A stretch of DNA of 64,000 nt from Rhizobium sp. Leaf371 (GCF_001424045.1 NZ_LMQB01000002.1:94848-158847), one strand, 5' to 3'; positions 18,255 to 27,134 are shown, counted from the stretch's first letter. Notes: generated by a model not told the origin, from the sequence alone. Numbers and translations: made by a program.

Positions 18255-19790
18255 ATGAATATCGCCCACAAGCCACTCGACGTGGTTGCAGAAACGGGTC
18301 GGTTGCTCGGCCTTCTCGGCGTCGATCCGTCCCTTCACACCGGCGGCGACATGGCGTCCTTCTCCCCGGTAACGGGTCAGGAGATCGCGCGCCTGAAAAC
18401 CATCTCGGCAGACGAGACTGCCACGCGGATCGAGGCGGCGCACGAGGCCTTCAAGGCCTGGCGGCTGATCCCCGCGCCGCGCCGCGGCGAACTCGTCCGC
18501 CTGCTTGGCGAGGAGCTTCGCGCGCACAAGGCCGATCTTGGCCGCCTCGTGTCGCTCGAGGCCGGCAAGATTCCGTCCGAGGGTCTCGGCGAAGTGCAGG
18601 AGATGATCGACATCTGCGATTTCGCTGTCGGCCTCTCCCGCCAGCTCTATGGCCTGACGATCGCGACCGAGCGCCCGGGCCACCGGATGATGGAAACCTG
18701 GCATCCGCTCGGCGTCATCGGCGTCATCTCTGCCTTCAACTTCCCGGTCGCCGTCTGGGCCTGGAACTCGGCGCTCGCCTTCGTCTGCGGCAATGCCGTG
18801 GTCTGGAAGCCGTCGGAAAAGACGCCGCTGACGGCGCTGGCCTGTCAGGCCGTTCTCGAAAAAGCCATCAAGCGGTTCGGCGCTGACGCACCGGCCGGCC
18901 TGTCGTCCGTGCTGATCGGCGACCGGGGGATCGGCGAGGTTCTGGTCGATCATCCCAAGGTGCCGCTCGTGTCTGCCACCGGCTCCACCCGCATGGGCCG
19001 CGATGTCGGTCCGCGGCTGGCCAAGCGCTTCGCCCGCGGCATTCTGGAACTCGGCGGCAACAATGGCGGCATCGTCTGCCCGTCCGCGGATCTCGACATG
19101 GCGCTGCGCGCCATCGCTTTCGGTGCCATGGGCACGGCCGGCCAGCGTTGCACGACGCTGCGGCGGCTGTTCGTGCACGACAGCGTCTATGACGCCCTGC
19201 TGCCGCGCCTGAAAAAGGCCTATGGCAGCGTGTCCGTCGGCAATCCGCTCGAAAGCACGGCCCTCGTCGGCCCGCTGGTCGATCGCCCGGCTTACGAGGG
19301 CATGCAGAAGGCGCTTGAGGACGCCAAGGCGCATGGCGGCAGCGTGACAGGTGGCGAGCGTGTCGATCTCGGCCACGCCGAAGCCTATTACGTGAAGCCG
19401 GCGCTGGTCGAAATGCCGGAACAGGCAGGCCCCGTGCTCGAGGAAACCTTTGCGCCGATTCTGTACGTGATGAAGTATAGCGACTTCGACACGGCGATTG
19501 CGGCCCATAATGCTGTCGCGGCCGGCCTGTCCTCCTCGATCTTCACCCGTGACCTGCAGGAATCCGAGCGGTTCCTGTCGGCCGACGGATCGGATTGCGG
19601 CATTGCCAACGTCAATATCGGCACGTCGGGTGCAGAAATCGGCGGCGCGTTCGGGGGTGAAAAGGAAACCGGCGGTGGTCGCGAATCCGGCTCGGATGCT
19701 TGGAAGGCCTATATGCGTCGGGCGACCAACACGGTGAACTATTCGAAGGCGCTGCCGCTCGCCCAGGGCGTGTCGTTCGACATCGAGTAA
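18255..19790 (+). CDS. amaB: Alpha-aminoadipate-semialdehyde / piperideine-6-carboxylate dehydrogenase (ALDH7 type)
   Basis: A 511-residue NAD-dependent aldehyde dehydrogenase of the antiquitin/ALDH7 group. The catalytic glutamate is in ILELGGNNGGIV and the nucleophilic cysteine in GTAGQRCTTLRRL; the GNN in the glutamate motif is typical of ALDH7. ALDH7 enzymes oxidise 2-aminoadipate semialdehyde to 2-aminoadipate, the step feeding the 2-oxoadipate consumed by HglS. AGGAG lies 8 bases before the ATG, and it follows the D-2-hydroxyglutarate dehydrogenase by 21 bases in one operon. The transaminase between these steps and the entry enzymes are not in the window. Confidence 0.9.
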   Translation: MNIAHKPLDVVAETGRLLGLLGVDPSLHTGGDMASFSPVTGQEIARLKTISADETATRIEAAHEAFKAWRLIPAPRRGELVRLLGEELRAHKADLGRLVSLEAGKIPSEGLGEVQEMIDICDFAVGLSRQLYGLTIATERPGHRMMETWHPLGVIGVISAFNFPVAVWAWNSALAFVCGNAVVWKPSEKTPLTALACQAVLEKAIKRFGADAPAGLSSVLIGDRGIGEVLVDHPKVPLVSATGSTRMGRDVGPRLAKRFARGILELGGNNGGIVCPSADLDMALRAIAFGAMGTAGQRCTTLRRLFVHDSVYDALLPRLKKAYGSVSVGNPLESTALVGPLVDRPAYEGMQKALEDAKAHGGSVTGGERVDLGHAEAYYVKPALVEMPEQAGPVLEETFAPILYVMKYSDFDTAIAAHNAVAAGLSSSIFTRDLQESERFLSADGSDCGIANVNIGTSGAEIGGAFGGEKETGGGRESGSDAWKAYMRRATNTVNYSKALPLAQGVSFDIE

Positions 19791-19798
19791 ACAGAACA

Positions 19799-19830
19799 AC
19801 GGATGAGGGCGCGTTGACGCCCTTATCCGT
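19799..19830. terminator. Hairpin between convergent amaB and phnN
   Basis: An inverted repeat of ACGGAT and GGGCG with complements CGCCC and ATCCGT and a 6-base loop sits in the gap between the two stop codons. There is no T tract on either side, so it is at best a weak bidirectional terminator. Confidence 0.45.
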
Positions 19831-20420
19831 CAACTGGCTTCGGCCTTCGCCAAGGACAGCACGAAGGCGGCGAAGCGCTCGCCGGCCTCTTCCAGCGGGC
19901 CGCTATTGTCGATGGTGGTCAGATGCGGATCGCTTGTCATATCCGGCACCTGGCGGGCGAGCCGCTGGCGGATCTCGGCCTCGCTTTCCCGCGCGCGGGC
20001 GATCAGACGGGCGGCGATGACCTCCGGCGACGCAACGATATTGACGACCGCTACGCGCGGAAATGCCTCCCGAAATTTCTCAAGCACGGCGCGGCTGCCA
20101 TTGGCCACGAGCGTGCGTCCGTCCTTGAGTTTGGCGTGGCATGCGGCGGGAATGCCGTAGTGAAGGCCGTGGGCCTCCCAATGCACGGCAAACGCACCCT
20201 GCTCGGCACGGGCGCAAAACGCCTCGGGCGAAATGGCTTCGTGATCCTCGCCCCCGGCATCGTGCGCGCGCGTGATCACGCGGCGCACAAGCTCCACCTC
20301 GGTCGATCTCGTCTTCAGCCGGGTCATGGCATAATCGATGACGCTGTCCTTGCCGGCGCCGCTCGGGCCGACGACGACGATCATGGCGCCGGTGCCGCCT
20401 GTCGGGTGATCCGGGGTCAT
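19830..20420 (-). CDS. phnN: Ribose 1,5-bisphosphate phosphokinase
   Basis: Phosphorylates ribose 1,5-bisphosphate with ATP to give PRPP, returning the sugar released by the C-P lyase pathway to nucleotide metabolism. The 196-residue protein has a guanylate-kinase-like P-loop, VVVGPSGAGKDS, at about residues 15-26 and the later ARLIARARESEAEIRQRLAR lid region. The start overlaps the phnM stop by 4 bases, so the two are translationally coupled. Last gene of a three-gene phosphonate unit. Confidence 0.93.
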   Translation of the reverse strand: MTPDHPTGGTGAMIVVVGPSGAGKDSVIDYAMTRLKTRSTEVELVRRVITRAHDAGGEDHEAISPEAFCARAEQGAFAVHWEAHGLHYGIPAACHAKLKDGRTLVANGSRAVLEKFREAFPRVAVVNIVASPEVIAARLIARARESEAEIRQRLARQVPDMTSDPHLTTIDNSGPLEEAGERFAAFVLSLAKAEAS

Positions 20421-21562
20421 GCGACACGCCGCCCCTTGCGCCAGACGGAGCGGACGATGGGAACGCCACGTGGGCGCTCGACGCGCACGAGGTCGGCGCG
20501 GCGACCGATCGCGATCCGTCCCCGATCTTCCAGACCGACCGTGCGGGCGGGATTGTCGCTGACGAGCGCGATCGCTTTTTCCAGGCCGAAGCCCTCGATC
20601 GCATCGGCGAGCAGAAAAGGCGCGTGGATAAGGCTGAAGGGCACATAGTCGGAGGAGAGCACATCGAGCACGCCGCGCTCGGCAAGATCACGCGCAGCAA
20701 TGTTGCCGGAGTGCGAGCCGCCGCGAACGACGTTCGGCGCGCCCATGAGAACGCTGAGGCCGGCGTCGTGCGAGAGGTCGGCGGCCTCCAGGCTGGTCGG
20801 AAATTCCGCCAGCCTGACGCCGAGGTCGATCGATTCTTCCACATGGGCGACCGTGGCATCGTCGTGGCTGGCGATCGGGATGCCGCGGGCGGCGCAGAGC
20901 TCGGCAAGCGCGATGCGGTGGCGGGCGGAATTGCGTTCCGACAGCGCCAGCTGCTTCTCGACATAGATTGCGAAAGCCTCGTCCGAGAGGCCACGCTTGA
21001 TCTTGTAATAGAGGATGTACTGATCCATCGTCTGGAACTGGCGCTGGCCCGGCGCGTGGTCCATCAGCGAGACGAGACCGACCTTCGGATCGTCGCGGAA
21101 GGCGTCGAACTGGTCGAGCACATTGTCGGTCGAGACCTCGCAGCGCAGGTGGATGCGGTGATCGGCGCGCAGCCGGTTCTCATGCTCGGCCTCGGCCAGC
21201 GCATCGGCCATGGCGCGCATCTCGCCGGTGGCAAAGCCATCGTCGCCCTCCGCCGATCCCATGCGCAGACAATCGAAGACGGTGGTGATGCCGGAGGTGA
21301 CGATCTGCGCGTCATGCGCCTGGATCGCCGCCATCTTCATCCAGCGCAGGCCCGGACGGGGGGAATAATGCGTTTCCAGATGGTCGGTGTGCAGTTCGAC
21401 CAGGCCCGGAATGAGGTAATCGCCCTCGAAGTCTTCTCCGGTGTGCAGCGATCCGGTCGAGATATCGGCAATCTCGCCGTCGCGAACGAGGACGGATCCC
21501 TTGACGATTTCATCCGGCAGAACAATGCTGGCATTGGTGAAGATCTGCTCGATGGCCATCAT
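20417..21562 (-). CDS. phnM: Alpha-D-ribose 1-methylphosphonate 5-triphosphate diphosphatase
   Basis: A metal-dependent amidohydrolase-fold enzyme (381 residues) that removes pyrophosphate from alkylphosphonate ribose triphosphate ahead of C-P bond cleavage. Visible metal-site features are ELHTDHLETHY near residue 60, LRCEVSTDN, LMDHAPGQ, ASHDDAT and the final SSDYVP segment. The start overlaps the preceding gene's stop by 4 bases (two adjacent ATGs; the first is coupled). The core C-P lyase genes phnGHIJKL are not in the window, so they must be elsewhere if the pathway is complete. Confidence 0.94.
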   Translation of the reverse strand: MMAIEQIFTNASIVLPDEIVKGSVLVRDGEIADISTGSLHTGEDFEGDYLIPGLVELHTDHLETHYSPRPGLRWMKMAAIQAHDAQIVTSGITTVFDCLRMGSAEGDDGFATGEMRAMADALAEAEHENRLRADHRIHLRCEVSTDNVLDQFDAFRDDPKVGLVSLMDHAPGQRQFQTMDQYILYYKIKRGLSDEAFAIYVEKQLALSERNSARHRIALAELCAARGIPIASHDDATVAHVEESIDLGVRLAEFPTSLEAADLSHDAGLSVLMGAPNVVRGGSHSGNIAARDLAERGVLDVLSSDYVPFSLIHAPFLLADAIEGFGLEKAIALVSDNPARTVGLEDRGRIAIGRRADLVRVERPRGVPIVRSVWRKGRRVA

Positions 21563-22266
21563 TTCTCTCCTTCGATCGCGGCATCGCCCAGCGGCATCAG
21601 CGAGTGGACGGTAAAAGGGCTGCCGCGCTTCGGCTCGATGAAGAGCGCAAGCGCGGTCACCGGCAGCGGCTTTCCGAGGAAACCGGCAAAGGCCTCTTCG
21701 AGTGCGGTGCGCATGGCCGGGCGCCGATCCTCCGGAACCTTGCCGGTCAGCGTCATGTGAAAGCGAAACGCGTCGAAGACATAGGGATAGCCCCAGGTTT
21801 CGAGATTCCGCCGCTCGGCCGGCGGCAGCGTCTCCGGCTTGCGCCGCTCCATGTCTTCGGGCGACAGGGCTGCCCGGAAGGGCTCGAACCGCCGCACGGT
21901 TTCGGCGGCAAAGCTTGCAAGCGCATCCGACGGCGCACCGGGAACGAGCGCGAAGAAAGGCCCGAGCTGTCCGAGCGTCAGGGACGGGATCTCGAACGGC
22001 TCGCTTTCGGCGGAGAACTCGTCCAGCGCTGCCAGCAGCTCGGCTTCCGTGCGGCCGGGCGCAAGTTCGAAGGGCGCCTTCAGCGTGGCGTGAAAGCCGT
22101 AGCGCCGTGGGTCTGCCGTCAGCGTGCCCAATTCCTCCGTCGAGAAACCGGGGACCTCGGGCGTCGGCACGCGACCATCGAGAAAGGCATCGCGGGAGAG
22201 CCAGGCTGATGCAGCCAGGGTCAGCGCCTCGTCTTTGGGGGGCGTGAAGTAAAGGGCGTAGCGCAT
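21559..22266 (-). CDS. DUF1045 phosphonate-metabolism protein, 2H phosphoesterase fold
   Basis: A 235-residue protein of the DUF1045 family, regularly found in alphaproteobacterial phn clusters. Two HxT motifs, GFHATLKAPF and FRFHMTLTGK, about 90 residues apart are the signature of 2H phosphoesterases, which open cyclic phosphodiesters. E. coli uses the unrelated PhnP to open 5-phosphoribosyl 1,2-cyclic phosphate before PhnN acts; no phnP is seen here, so this protein is a candidate substitute (inference). ATG at 22266 is preceded by GGATGAGGA; the frame is open 17 codons further upstream. First gene of the unit with phnM and phnN. Confidence 0.8.
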   Translation of the reverse strand: MRYALYFTPPKDEALTLAASAWLSRDAFLDGRVPTPEVPGFSTEELGTLTADPRRYGFHATLKAPFELAPGRTEAELLAALDEFSAESEPFEIPSLTLGQLGPFFALVPGAPSDALASFAAETVRRFEPFRAALSPEDMERRKPETLPPAERRNLETWGYPYVFDAFRFHMTLTGKVPEDRRPAMRTALEEAFAGFLGKPLPVTALALFIEPKRGSPFTVHSLMPLGDAAIEGEK

Positions 22267-22638
22267 CGCATCCTCATCCTGGCCGCTTCCGGCCTTTGCA
22301 CGATCTTGCAAAGCCATGGCGGTCTTTCCTGTTCCACATCATCCGAGCACTGGGAGACGCATGTCGAAGCAGATGTGGATTTGTGCCGTCGTTGCGGCAC
22401 GCGTGTCATTCTCGTGTGACGACGTCATGACATCGCGCCATGTTCCCACTCTCCGTCGCCTCGCCCGCGTTCCCCCGTCGATATGCCCTCTTGAGAATCA
22501 CGGAAAGTCGTCTTCCGCATGTCCTTAAAGCGCTTTCCCCGCCGGAGTCACCGGGGCGAATGCGCTCTCAAAGAAGCAAAGCCGCTATGCGTCAAATATG
22601 CCGCAGCCCGGGTATCGGTGCCTTTGTCTAAAAAGCTG
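22267..22638. other. 372-base region between gntK and the phn genes
   Basis: No credible gene. It holds the upstream region of the DUF1045-phnM-phnN unit, including the Pho-box-like repeat at 22416-22432, and the 3' end of the gntK transcript. Open frames crossing it on the plus strand are antisense shadows of gntK. Confidence 0.5.
22416..22432 (-). promoter_or_regulatory. Pho-box-like direct repeat upstream of the phn unit
   Basis: On the minus strand TGTCAT is followed by CGTCAC with starts exactly 11 bases apart, matching the spacing of PhoB half-sites (consensus CTGTCAT repeated every 11 bases). It is about 150 bases before the DUF1045 start. Phosphate-starvation control of phn genes is established in related bacteria; the second half-site here is imperfect. 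Confidence 0.45.
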
Positions 22639-23250
22639 TCATTCCGTCGGGAGATTGCCCAAGCCATCAATGGCGGCGATCACGACCGCCTCGAGCGGGC
22701 GATCGATATCGACCGTGACCACGAGGTCTTCGCCTGTCGGCGGTTCCAGCGTGGCCAGCTGGCTGTCCAGCAATGTCGTCGGCATGAAATGGCCCGTTCG
22801 GTGGCCCATGCGGGATTCGAGGACGGCTCTGGTGCCCGTGAGATAGACGAACGCGAGCCGCCCGCCCGCGGCCTGGCGCAGGTGATCGCGGTAGACTTTC
22901 TTCAAGGCGGAACAGGATACGACGACCGCGTGTCCCGCATCCGAACCCTCGTGCAGAGTTTTGCCCACGGCATCGAGCCACGGCCAGCGATCCTCGTCGG
23001 TCAGCGGCGTACCGGCCGACATCTTGGCGATGTTTTCCGGTGGGTGAAGGGCGTCTCCCTCGATGAAATCGGTTGCGAAAGCCTTGGCGATGGCCTCGCC
23101 GACGGAGCTCTTGCCGCAACCGCTCACGCCCATGACCACGACGGGCGCGGGAAGGTGGTTGGCGGCGGTCTCTTCGAGAGAGGTGTCGGGGGCGGAAGCC
23201 CCCGGTTTTTCCCCCCGTTTTTCGTGGCTGCTACCCTGCACTGTGATCAT
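22639..23250 (-). CDS. gntK: Gluconokinase
   Basis: ATP-dependent phosphorylation of D-gluconate to 6-phosphogluconate. The 203-residue protein has an N-terminal extension of about 35 residues, then [20 protein letters not shown] (P-loop), [14 protein letters not shown] (substrate-binding segment typical of thermoresistant gluconokinases) and [11 protein letters not shown]. Its ATG overlaps the fba stop codon by 4 bases, so it is translationally coupled to fructose-bisphosphate aldolase. Confidence 0.92.
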   Translation of the reverse strand: MITVQGSSHEKRGEKPGASAPDTSLEETAANHLPAPVVVMGVSGCGKSSVGEAIAKAFATDFIEGDALHPPENIAKMSAGTPLTDEDRWPWLDAVGKTLHEGSDAGHAVVVSCSALKKVYRDHLRQAAGGRLAFVYLTGTRAVLESRMGHRTGHFMPTTLLDSQLATLEPPTGEDLVVTVDIDRPLEAVVIAAIDGLGNLPTE

Positions 23251-24293
23251 GCCATCTTTGCGTAGGCGGCAGCCATTTCGGCCATGCGCTTGATACGGAT
23301 CGACGGCGCCTTGCCGGCGGTGCGGAAGGCCTCGAAACGCTCCAGGCAGACATCGGTCATCAAGGCCGTCGCGGGCTTGAGATAGCCGCGCGGATCGAAG
23401 TTCTCAGGCTTCTCCTTGAAGCATTTGCGGATCGTTCCGGTCATCGCAAGACGCAGGTCGGTGTCGATATTGACCTTGCGCACACCGAAGGGAATGCCGC
23501 GCTGGATTTCCGACAGCGGCACGCCCCAGGTCTGGGTCATCTCGCCGCCATAGGCGGTGAACAGGTCCTGCAGGTCCTGCGGCACCGTGGAAGAGCCGTG
23601 CATGACGAGGTGTGTGTTGGGCAGGGCCTTGTGGATTTTCTCGATCGTCTCGATCGACAGGATGTCGCCATCCGGCGCGCGGGTGAACTTGTAGGCGCCA
23701 TGGCTGGTGCCGATGGCGACGGCAAGCGCATCGACGCCGGTCTTGGCCACGAAGTCGAGGGCCTGTTCCGGGTCCGTCAGCAGTTCCTCGCGCGTCAGCC
23801 TGCCTTCGAAACCATGCCCGTCTTCCTTGTCGCCTGCACCCGTTTCCAGATTGCCGAGGCAGCCGAGTTCGCCTTCGACCGAGACACCGGCCGCATGGGC
23901 GATCTTCACGACTTCGGCGGTCACCGCGACGTTGTATTCATAGCTTGCCACCGTCTTGCCGTCGGCGAGCAGCGAGCCGTCCATCATCACGGAGGTGAAG
24001 CCGTTGGTGATGGCCGAGATGCAGGTGGAGGGCTGGTCGCCGTGATCGAGATGGAGGCAGATCGGGATATGCGGATATTCCTCGGCCGCGCCGAGGATCA
24101 GGTGCCGCAGGAAGCCGTCGCCGGCATAGGCGCGCGCGCCGCGGCTCGCCTGGAGGATGACGGGGCTGTCCGTCTTGTCGGCAGCTCGCATGACCGCCTG
24201 GACATATTCCAGATTGTTGACGTTGAAAGCCGGTACCGCGTAGTCGTTTTCGGCCGCATGATCCAGCAATTGCCGAAGGCTGATCAGTCCCAT
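23247..24293 (-). CDS. fba: Class II fructose-bisphosphate aldolase, Calvin-cycle subtype
   Basis: A zinc-dependent aldolase of 348 residues that interconverts fructose 1,6-bisphosphate with glyceraldehyde 3-phosphate and dihydroxyacetone phosphate. Zinc ligands and active-site motifs are clear: [28 protein letters not shown] and [12 protein letters not shown]; the overall sequence follows the CbbA/Fba class IIB type. The start [13 protein letters not shown] at 24293 is preceded by GGGGAGAG; the open frame extends 49 codons upstream without similarity. Cotranscribed with gntK. Confidence 0.94.
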   Translation of the reverse strand: MGLISLRQLLDHAAENDYAVPAFNVNNLEYVQAVMRAADKTDSPVILQASRGARAYAGDGFLRHLILGAAEEYPHIPICLHLDHGDQPSTCISAITNGFTSVMMDGSLLADGKTVASYEYNVAVTAEVVKIAHAAGVSVEGELGCLGNLETGAGDKEDGHGFEGRLTREELLTDPEQALDFVAKTGVDALAVAIGTSHGAYKFTRAPDGDILSIETIEKIHKALPNTHLVMHGSSTVPQDLQDLFTAYGGEMTQTWGVPLSEIQRGIPFGVRKVNIDTDLRLAMTGTIRKCFKEKPENFDPRGYLKPATALMTDVCLERFEAFRTAGKAPSIRIKRMAEMAAAYAKMA

Positions 24294-24462
24294 TCCCACT
24301 CTCCCCGTTGTGCCGGCCGCATTGTTCGCCGCCGCGATTTTCTCCGGGCGTCCTCTCGAGGTTACGTCGCCGTCCCTTGGAGCCGCTGCCGCCCGTTCCC
24401 TGTTGGTTGACCAGCATAAGGATCGCAACCGCTTTGGCAACGCTCAACGGTCAATCCGGTCG

Positions 24463-25413
24463 CTATTCGTCGCGGCGGTTGATTTTCTTTAGCTTTTGCT
24501 CACGGAAAAAGATGAAGAGACCGGAGGCGACGATCAGCGCGGCACCGATGACGACGGTCGGGCGCGGCGTGTCGCCGAAAAAGATCCAGCCGAAGACCAC
24601 GGCCCAGAAAAGCAGCGTGTATTGCAGCGGCACGACGGTTGCGGCATCCGCGAGCTTCAGGGAGCGGCTGACAAGCACATGGGCGAGCATGGCGACCACG
24701 CCGAGCAGGGCGGGAAGGAGAATGGTTGCGGGATCGAGCGGCTTCCAGCTGCCGGGAACGACGGCCATCCCGATCAGCGAAAAGACGAGAGAGCCGACGA
24801 ACTGCCAGACCACCAGTGTCGTATCCGGCGTGGTGCGCAAGGTGCGGCCGAGCATGATGGCAAAGGCGAAGCAGGCACTGCCGAAGAGTGCGACCAGAGC
24901 CGGAAGCGACAGGCTCTCGCGCGAAGGGTCGAGCGCGACGAGCACGCCGGCAAAACCGATGAGGATCGCCGTCCAGCGCCGCCAACCGACCTTTTCGCCG
25001 AGCAGGAAGGGCGATAGCGCCGCGACATAGATGGGGGCTGCAAGCCAGTAGATCATCGCATCGGCAAGCGGCATAAAGCCGACGGCAAAGTAGAAGGCGG
25101 TTGCATCGACGGCAAAGAGCAGTGCCCGCAAGGCCTGCAGCCCCGGACGCTCGACGCGGATGACGCTCGAAACGCCCCGGCGCAGAACGAGCGGCAGCAG
25201 CACGAGGAGGGCGGCGACACTGCGGATCGTCATCAGCTGCAGGACCGGGTAGGTCTCGACCAGCCATTTTCCCATCGTGTCGTTGAGCGAGAACATCAGC
25301 ATGCCCAGGAGCATGAAGACGATTCCAAGGCCGGCCGAATGTTGCAGGGTCGCCGGACGGGCCGGGGCGACAGGCGGAATGGCAGGCGGTTGGGGAGGCG
25401 CGGTGGACGACAT
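24463..25413 (-). CDS. DMT-superfamily (EamA) transporter
   Basis: A 316-residue inner-membrane exporter of the drug/metabolite transporter superfamily. After a proline-rich N-terminus it shows about ten helices in two EamA repeats, for example FMLLGMLMFSLNDTMGKWL at the start of the first, and VSRSLKLADAATVVPLQYT in the second. Substrate cannot be read from sequence. ATG at 25413 was preferred because the family begins there; a start at 25530 would add 39 unlikely residues, and neither start has a strong ribosome binding site. Confidence 0.82.
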   Translation of the reverse strand: MSSTAPPQPPAIPPVAPARPATLQHSAGLGIVFMLLGMLMFSLNDTMGKWLVETYPVLQLMTIRSVAALLVLLPLVLRRGVSSVIRVERPGLQALRALLFAVDATAFYFAVGFMPLADAMIYWLAAPIYVAALSPFLLGEKVGWRRWTAILIGFAGVLVALDPSRESLSLPALVALFGSACFAFAIMLGRTLRTTPDTTLVVWQFVGSLVFSLIGMAVVPGSWKPLDPATILLPALLGVVAMLAHVLVSRSLKLADAATVVPLQYTLLFWAVVFGWIFFGDTPRPTVVIGAALIVASGLFIFFREQKLKKINRRDE

Positions 25414-25763
25414 GGCGGCTTGCTCGGCGGGATCGGAAAATGAGGTCGGGGAGCAGGCCGGTGCGCGGGTCGATGCGCGCTCGATCAGGCGCTGCAGGCC
25501 GCCCCGCCTGTTGCCACAAAAGGCAGGCATGATCCAGTGCCGGTTCGCGATGGTCTCATGACAAAAGGAAATGAGTTTACCCGTCGCGCGTGTCCCGACT
25601 TGACGTCGGGTGCGAGATGGATAGATAGTTCAGCAATCCCGCGCATACGACATCGACACTCGCGCGGGACGAACTTGGTGCCGGGCCCCTCTGGCGAGAG
25701 TTTTAACGGCGCTCTCGCGATGTCGGTACCGCCAGCACACTGAGCCGGCGGATGTAAATTCCC
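25414..25763. other. 350-base intergenic region upstream of the EamA and DUF475 genes
   Basis: Divergent promoter region. I see no supported gene. A hairpin GCGAGAG / CTCTCGC (25694-25718, 11-base loop) and a short repeat CCCGACTTGACGTCGGG (25592-25608, dyad) are the only structures. I looked for a yybP-ykoY manganese riboswitch, common before TerC-type genes, and did not find its conserved elements. Confidence 0.45.
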
Positions 25764-25895
25764 ATGACAAAGAACGTCTTCACGACGATGCGTACCCGCG
25801 CGGGCACGACATCGGTCTTTGCGTATAACGCGTCTTCCTGCACCGGGGCGAACCCCGCTGCGGATGCGGCTGCAAACGGGGGAGCAGGCGCATGA
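25764..25895 (+). CDS. Candidate 43-residue upstream ORF coupled to the DUF475 gene
   Basis: ATG at 25764 opens a 43-codon frame ending in a TGA that overlaps the DUF475 ATG by 4 bases. Its product would be rich in Ala, Gly, Asn and Thr (MTKNVFTTMRTRAGTTSVFA...). There is no good ribosome binding site and no recognisable family, so it may be a translated leader or simply chance. Confidence 0.2.
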   Translation: MTKNVFTTMRTRAGTTSVFAYNASSCTGANPAADAAANGGAGA

Positions 25896-26989
25896 CCCCC
25901 TCCACCGAGACCCCGACCCTCAGCTATTTCACCTGGGCCTTCATCGTCACCGGCGTCGGCCTTGCGCTCGGCGCCTGGCTCGGCTGGAACGAGACCGGCA
26001 CGATCGGCGGCATGGCCACCGTCTTCTTCATCTGTACGGTTCTCGCCGTGCTCGAAATCTCGCTGTCCTTCGACAATGCCATCGTCAACGCCAACAAGCT
26101 CAAGGACATGACGCCGGTCTGGCAGCAGCGCTTCCTGACCTGGGGCATCCTGATCGCCGTCTTCGGCATGCGGATCGTCTTCCCGCTCCTGATCGTGGTC
26201 ATCGCAGCCGGTATCGGCCCGATCGATGCGATCATCCTCGCGGCCGCAAGGCCGGACGAGTATGCGCGCATCATGAACGACGCCCACCTGCCGATCGCAG
26301 CCTTCGGCGGCACCTTCCTGATGATGGTCGGTCTCTCCTACTTCTTCGACCATGACAAGAAGATCCACTGGATCTCCTTCATCGAAAAGCGTCTGTCGGC
26401 GGCAGCCAGCATCAAGGGCGTCGAAATCGCCTTCGTCCTCATCCTGATCCTCGCCTTCTCCGCACTGATCCCGGACGATGCGGCGACGCCGGATGTCGAA
26501 AGCACCACCTTCGTCTTCTCCGCCATCTATGGCCTCGTGACCTTCCTTGTCGTCGAAGTCATCGGTGGCCTGCTCGATGCGTCGCAGAGGACGATGAGCG
26601 AAGCGGCAAAGGGCGGTCTCGGAGCGTTCATCTATCTCGAAGTGCTCGATGCCAGCTTCTCGTTCGACGGCGTCATCGGCGCCTTCGCCCTGACGCAGAA
26701 TCTGTTCGTCATCGCCATCGGTCTCGGTATCGGCGCCATGTATGTGCGTTCCATGACGATCATGCTGGTGGAGAAGGGGACGCTCGCGGAATATCGCTAC
26801 CTGGAACACGGTGCGTTCTACGCGATCCTGATCCTGTCGGTGATCATGTATGTCCAGACGCTGGTGCATATCCCGGAAGTCATCACCGGGCTTGGCGGCG
26901 CGACGCTCATCGGCATCGCTCTCTGGTCGTCCATCCGGTATAACCGGAAGCATCACCCCGTGGGCGCAGACGCCGTCTCCCCTCATTGA
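25892..26989 (+). CDS. DUF475/TerC-like integral membrane protein
   Basis: A 365-residue polytopic membrane protein of the DUF475 family, related to TerC/Alx metal-ion exporters. Two inverted-repeat-like motifs carry conserved acidic residues in membrane segments: LEISLSFDNAIVNANKL near residue 55 and LEVLDASFSFDGVIGAFA near residue 255. Paired S-F-D motifs of this kind define the TerC superfamily and are thought to handle divalent metals such as manganese or calcium. GGGGGAG precedes the ATG by about 8 bases. A terminator follows. Confidence 0.88.
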   Translation: MTPSTETPTLSYFTWAFIVTGVGLALGAWLGWNETGTIGGMATVFFICTVLAVLEISLSFDNAIVNANKLKDMTPVWQQRFLTWGILIAVFGMRIVFPLLIVVIAAGIGPIDAIILAAARPDEYARIMNDAHLPIAAFGGTFLMMVGLSYFFDHDKKIHWISFIEKRLSAAASIKGVEIAFVLILILAFSALIPDDAATPDVESTTFVFSAIYGLVTFLVVEVIGGLLDASQRTMSEAAKGGLGAFIYLEVLDASFSFDGVIGAFALTQNLFVIAIGLGIGAMYVRSMTIMLVEKGTLAEYRYLEHGAFYAILILSVIMYVQTLVHIPEVITGLGGATLIGIALWSSIRYNRKHHPVGADAVSPH

Positions 26990-27030
26990 GGATCGGCGGC
27001 AAAAGCCGCTGTCACGTCTCATCTCGCAAC

Positions 27031-27061
27031 AGCCCGCGGTTCGAAAGGATCGCGGGTTTTT
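27031..27061 (+). terminator. Terminator after the DUF475 gene
   Basis: CCCGCG and CGCGGG stem with a 12-base loop followed by TTTTT, about 45 bases after the stop codon. Confidence 0.8.
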
Positions 27062-27097
27062 CATGTGCAGTGACCGACGTCACCCACCGGACAAAGC

Positions 27098-27134
27098 AAA
27101 GCCCGCCGGTCCGTCATGGACCTGCGGGCTTTTT
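27098..27134 (-). terminator. Terminator, likely bidirectional, after the 53-residue protein gene
   Basis: AAAGCCCGC pairs with GCGGGCTTT across a 17-base loop; the A run on the left and T run on the right allow function in both directions. It lies 74 bases after the stop of the small minus-strand gene. Confidence 0.7.

Noticed and set aside
16872..19799. 975-codon minus-strand frame under the D-2-hydroxyglutarate dehydrogenase and amaB genes
   Set aside because: Antisense shadow without recognisable domains; both plus-strand genes have full catalytic motifs.
25414..25891. Possible yybP-ykoY manganese riboswitch before the DUF475 gene
   Set aside because: The conserved loops of that riboswitch were not found; only simple hairpins are present.
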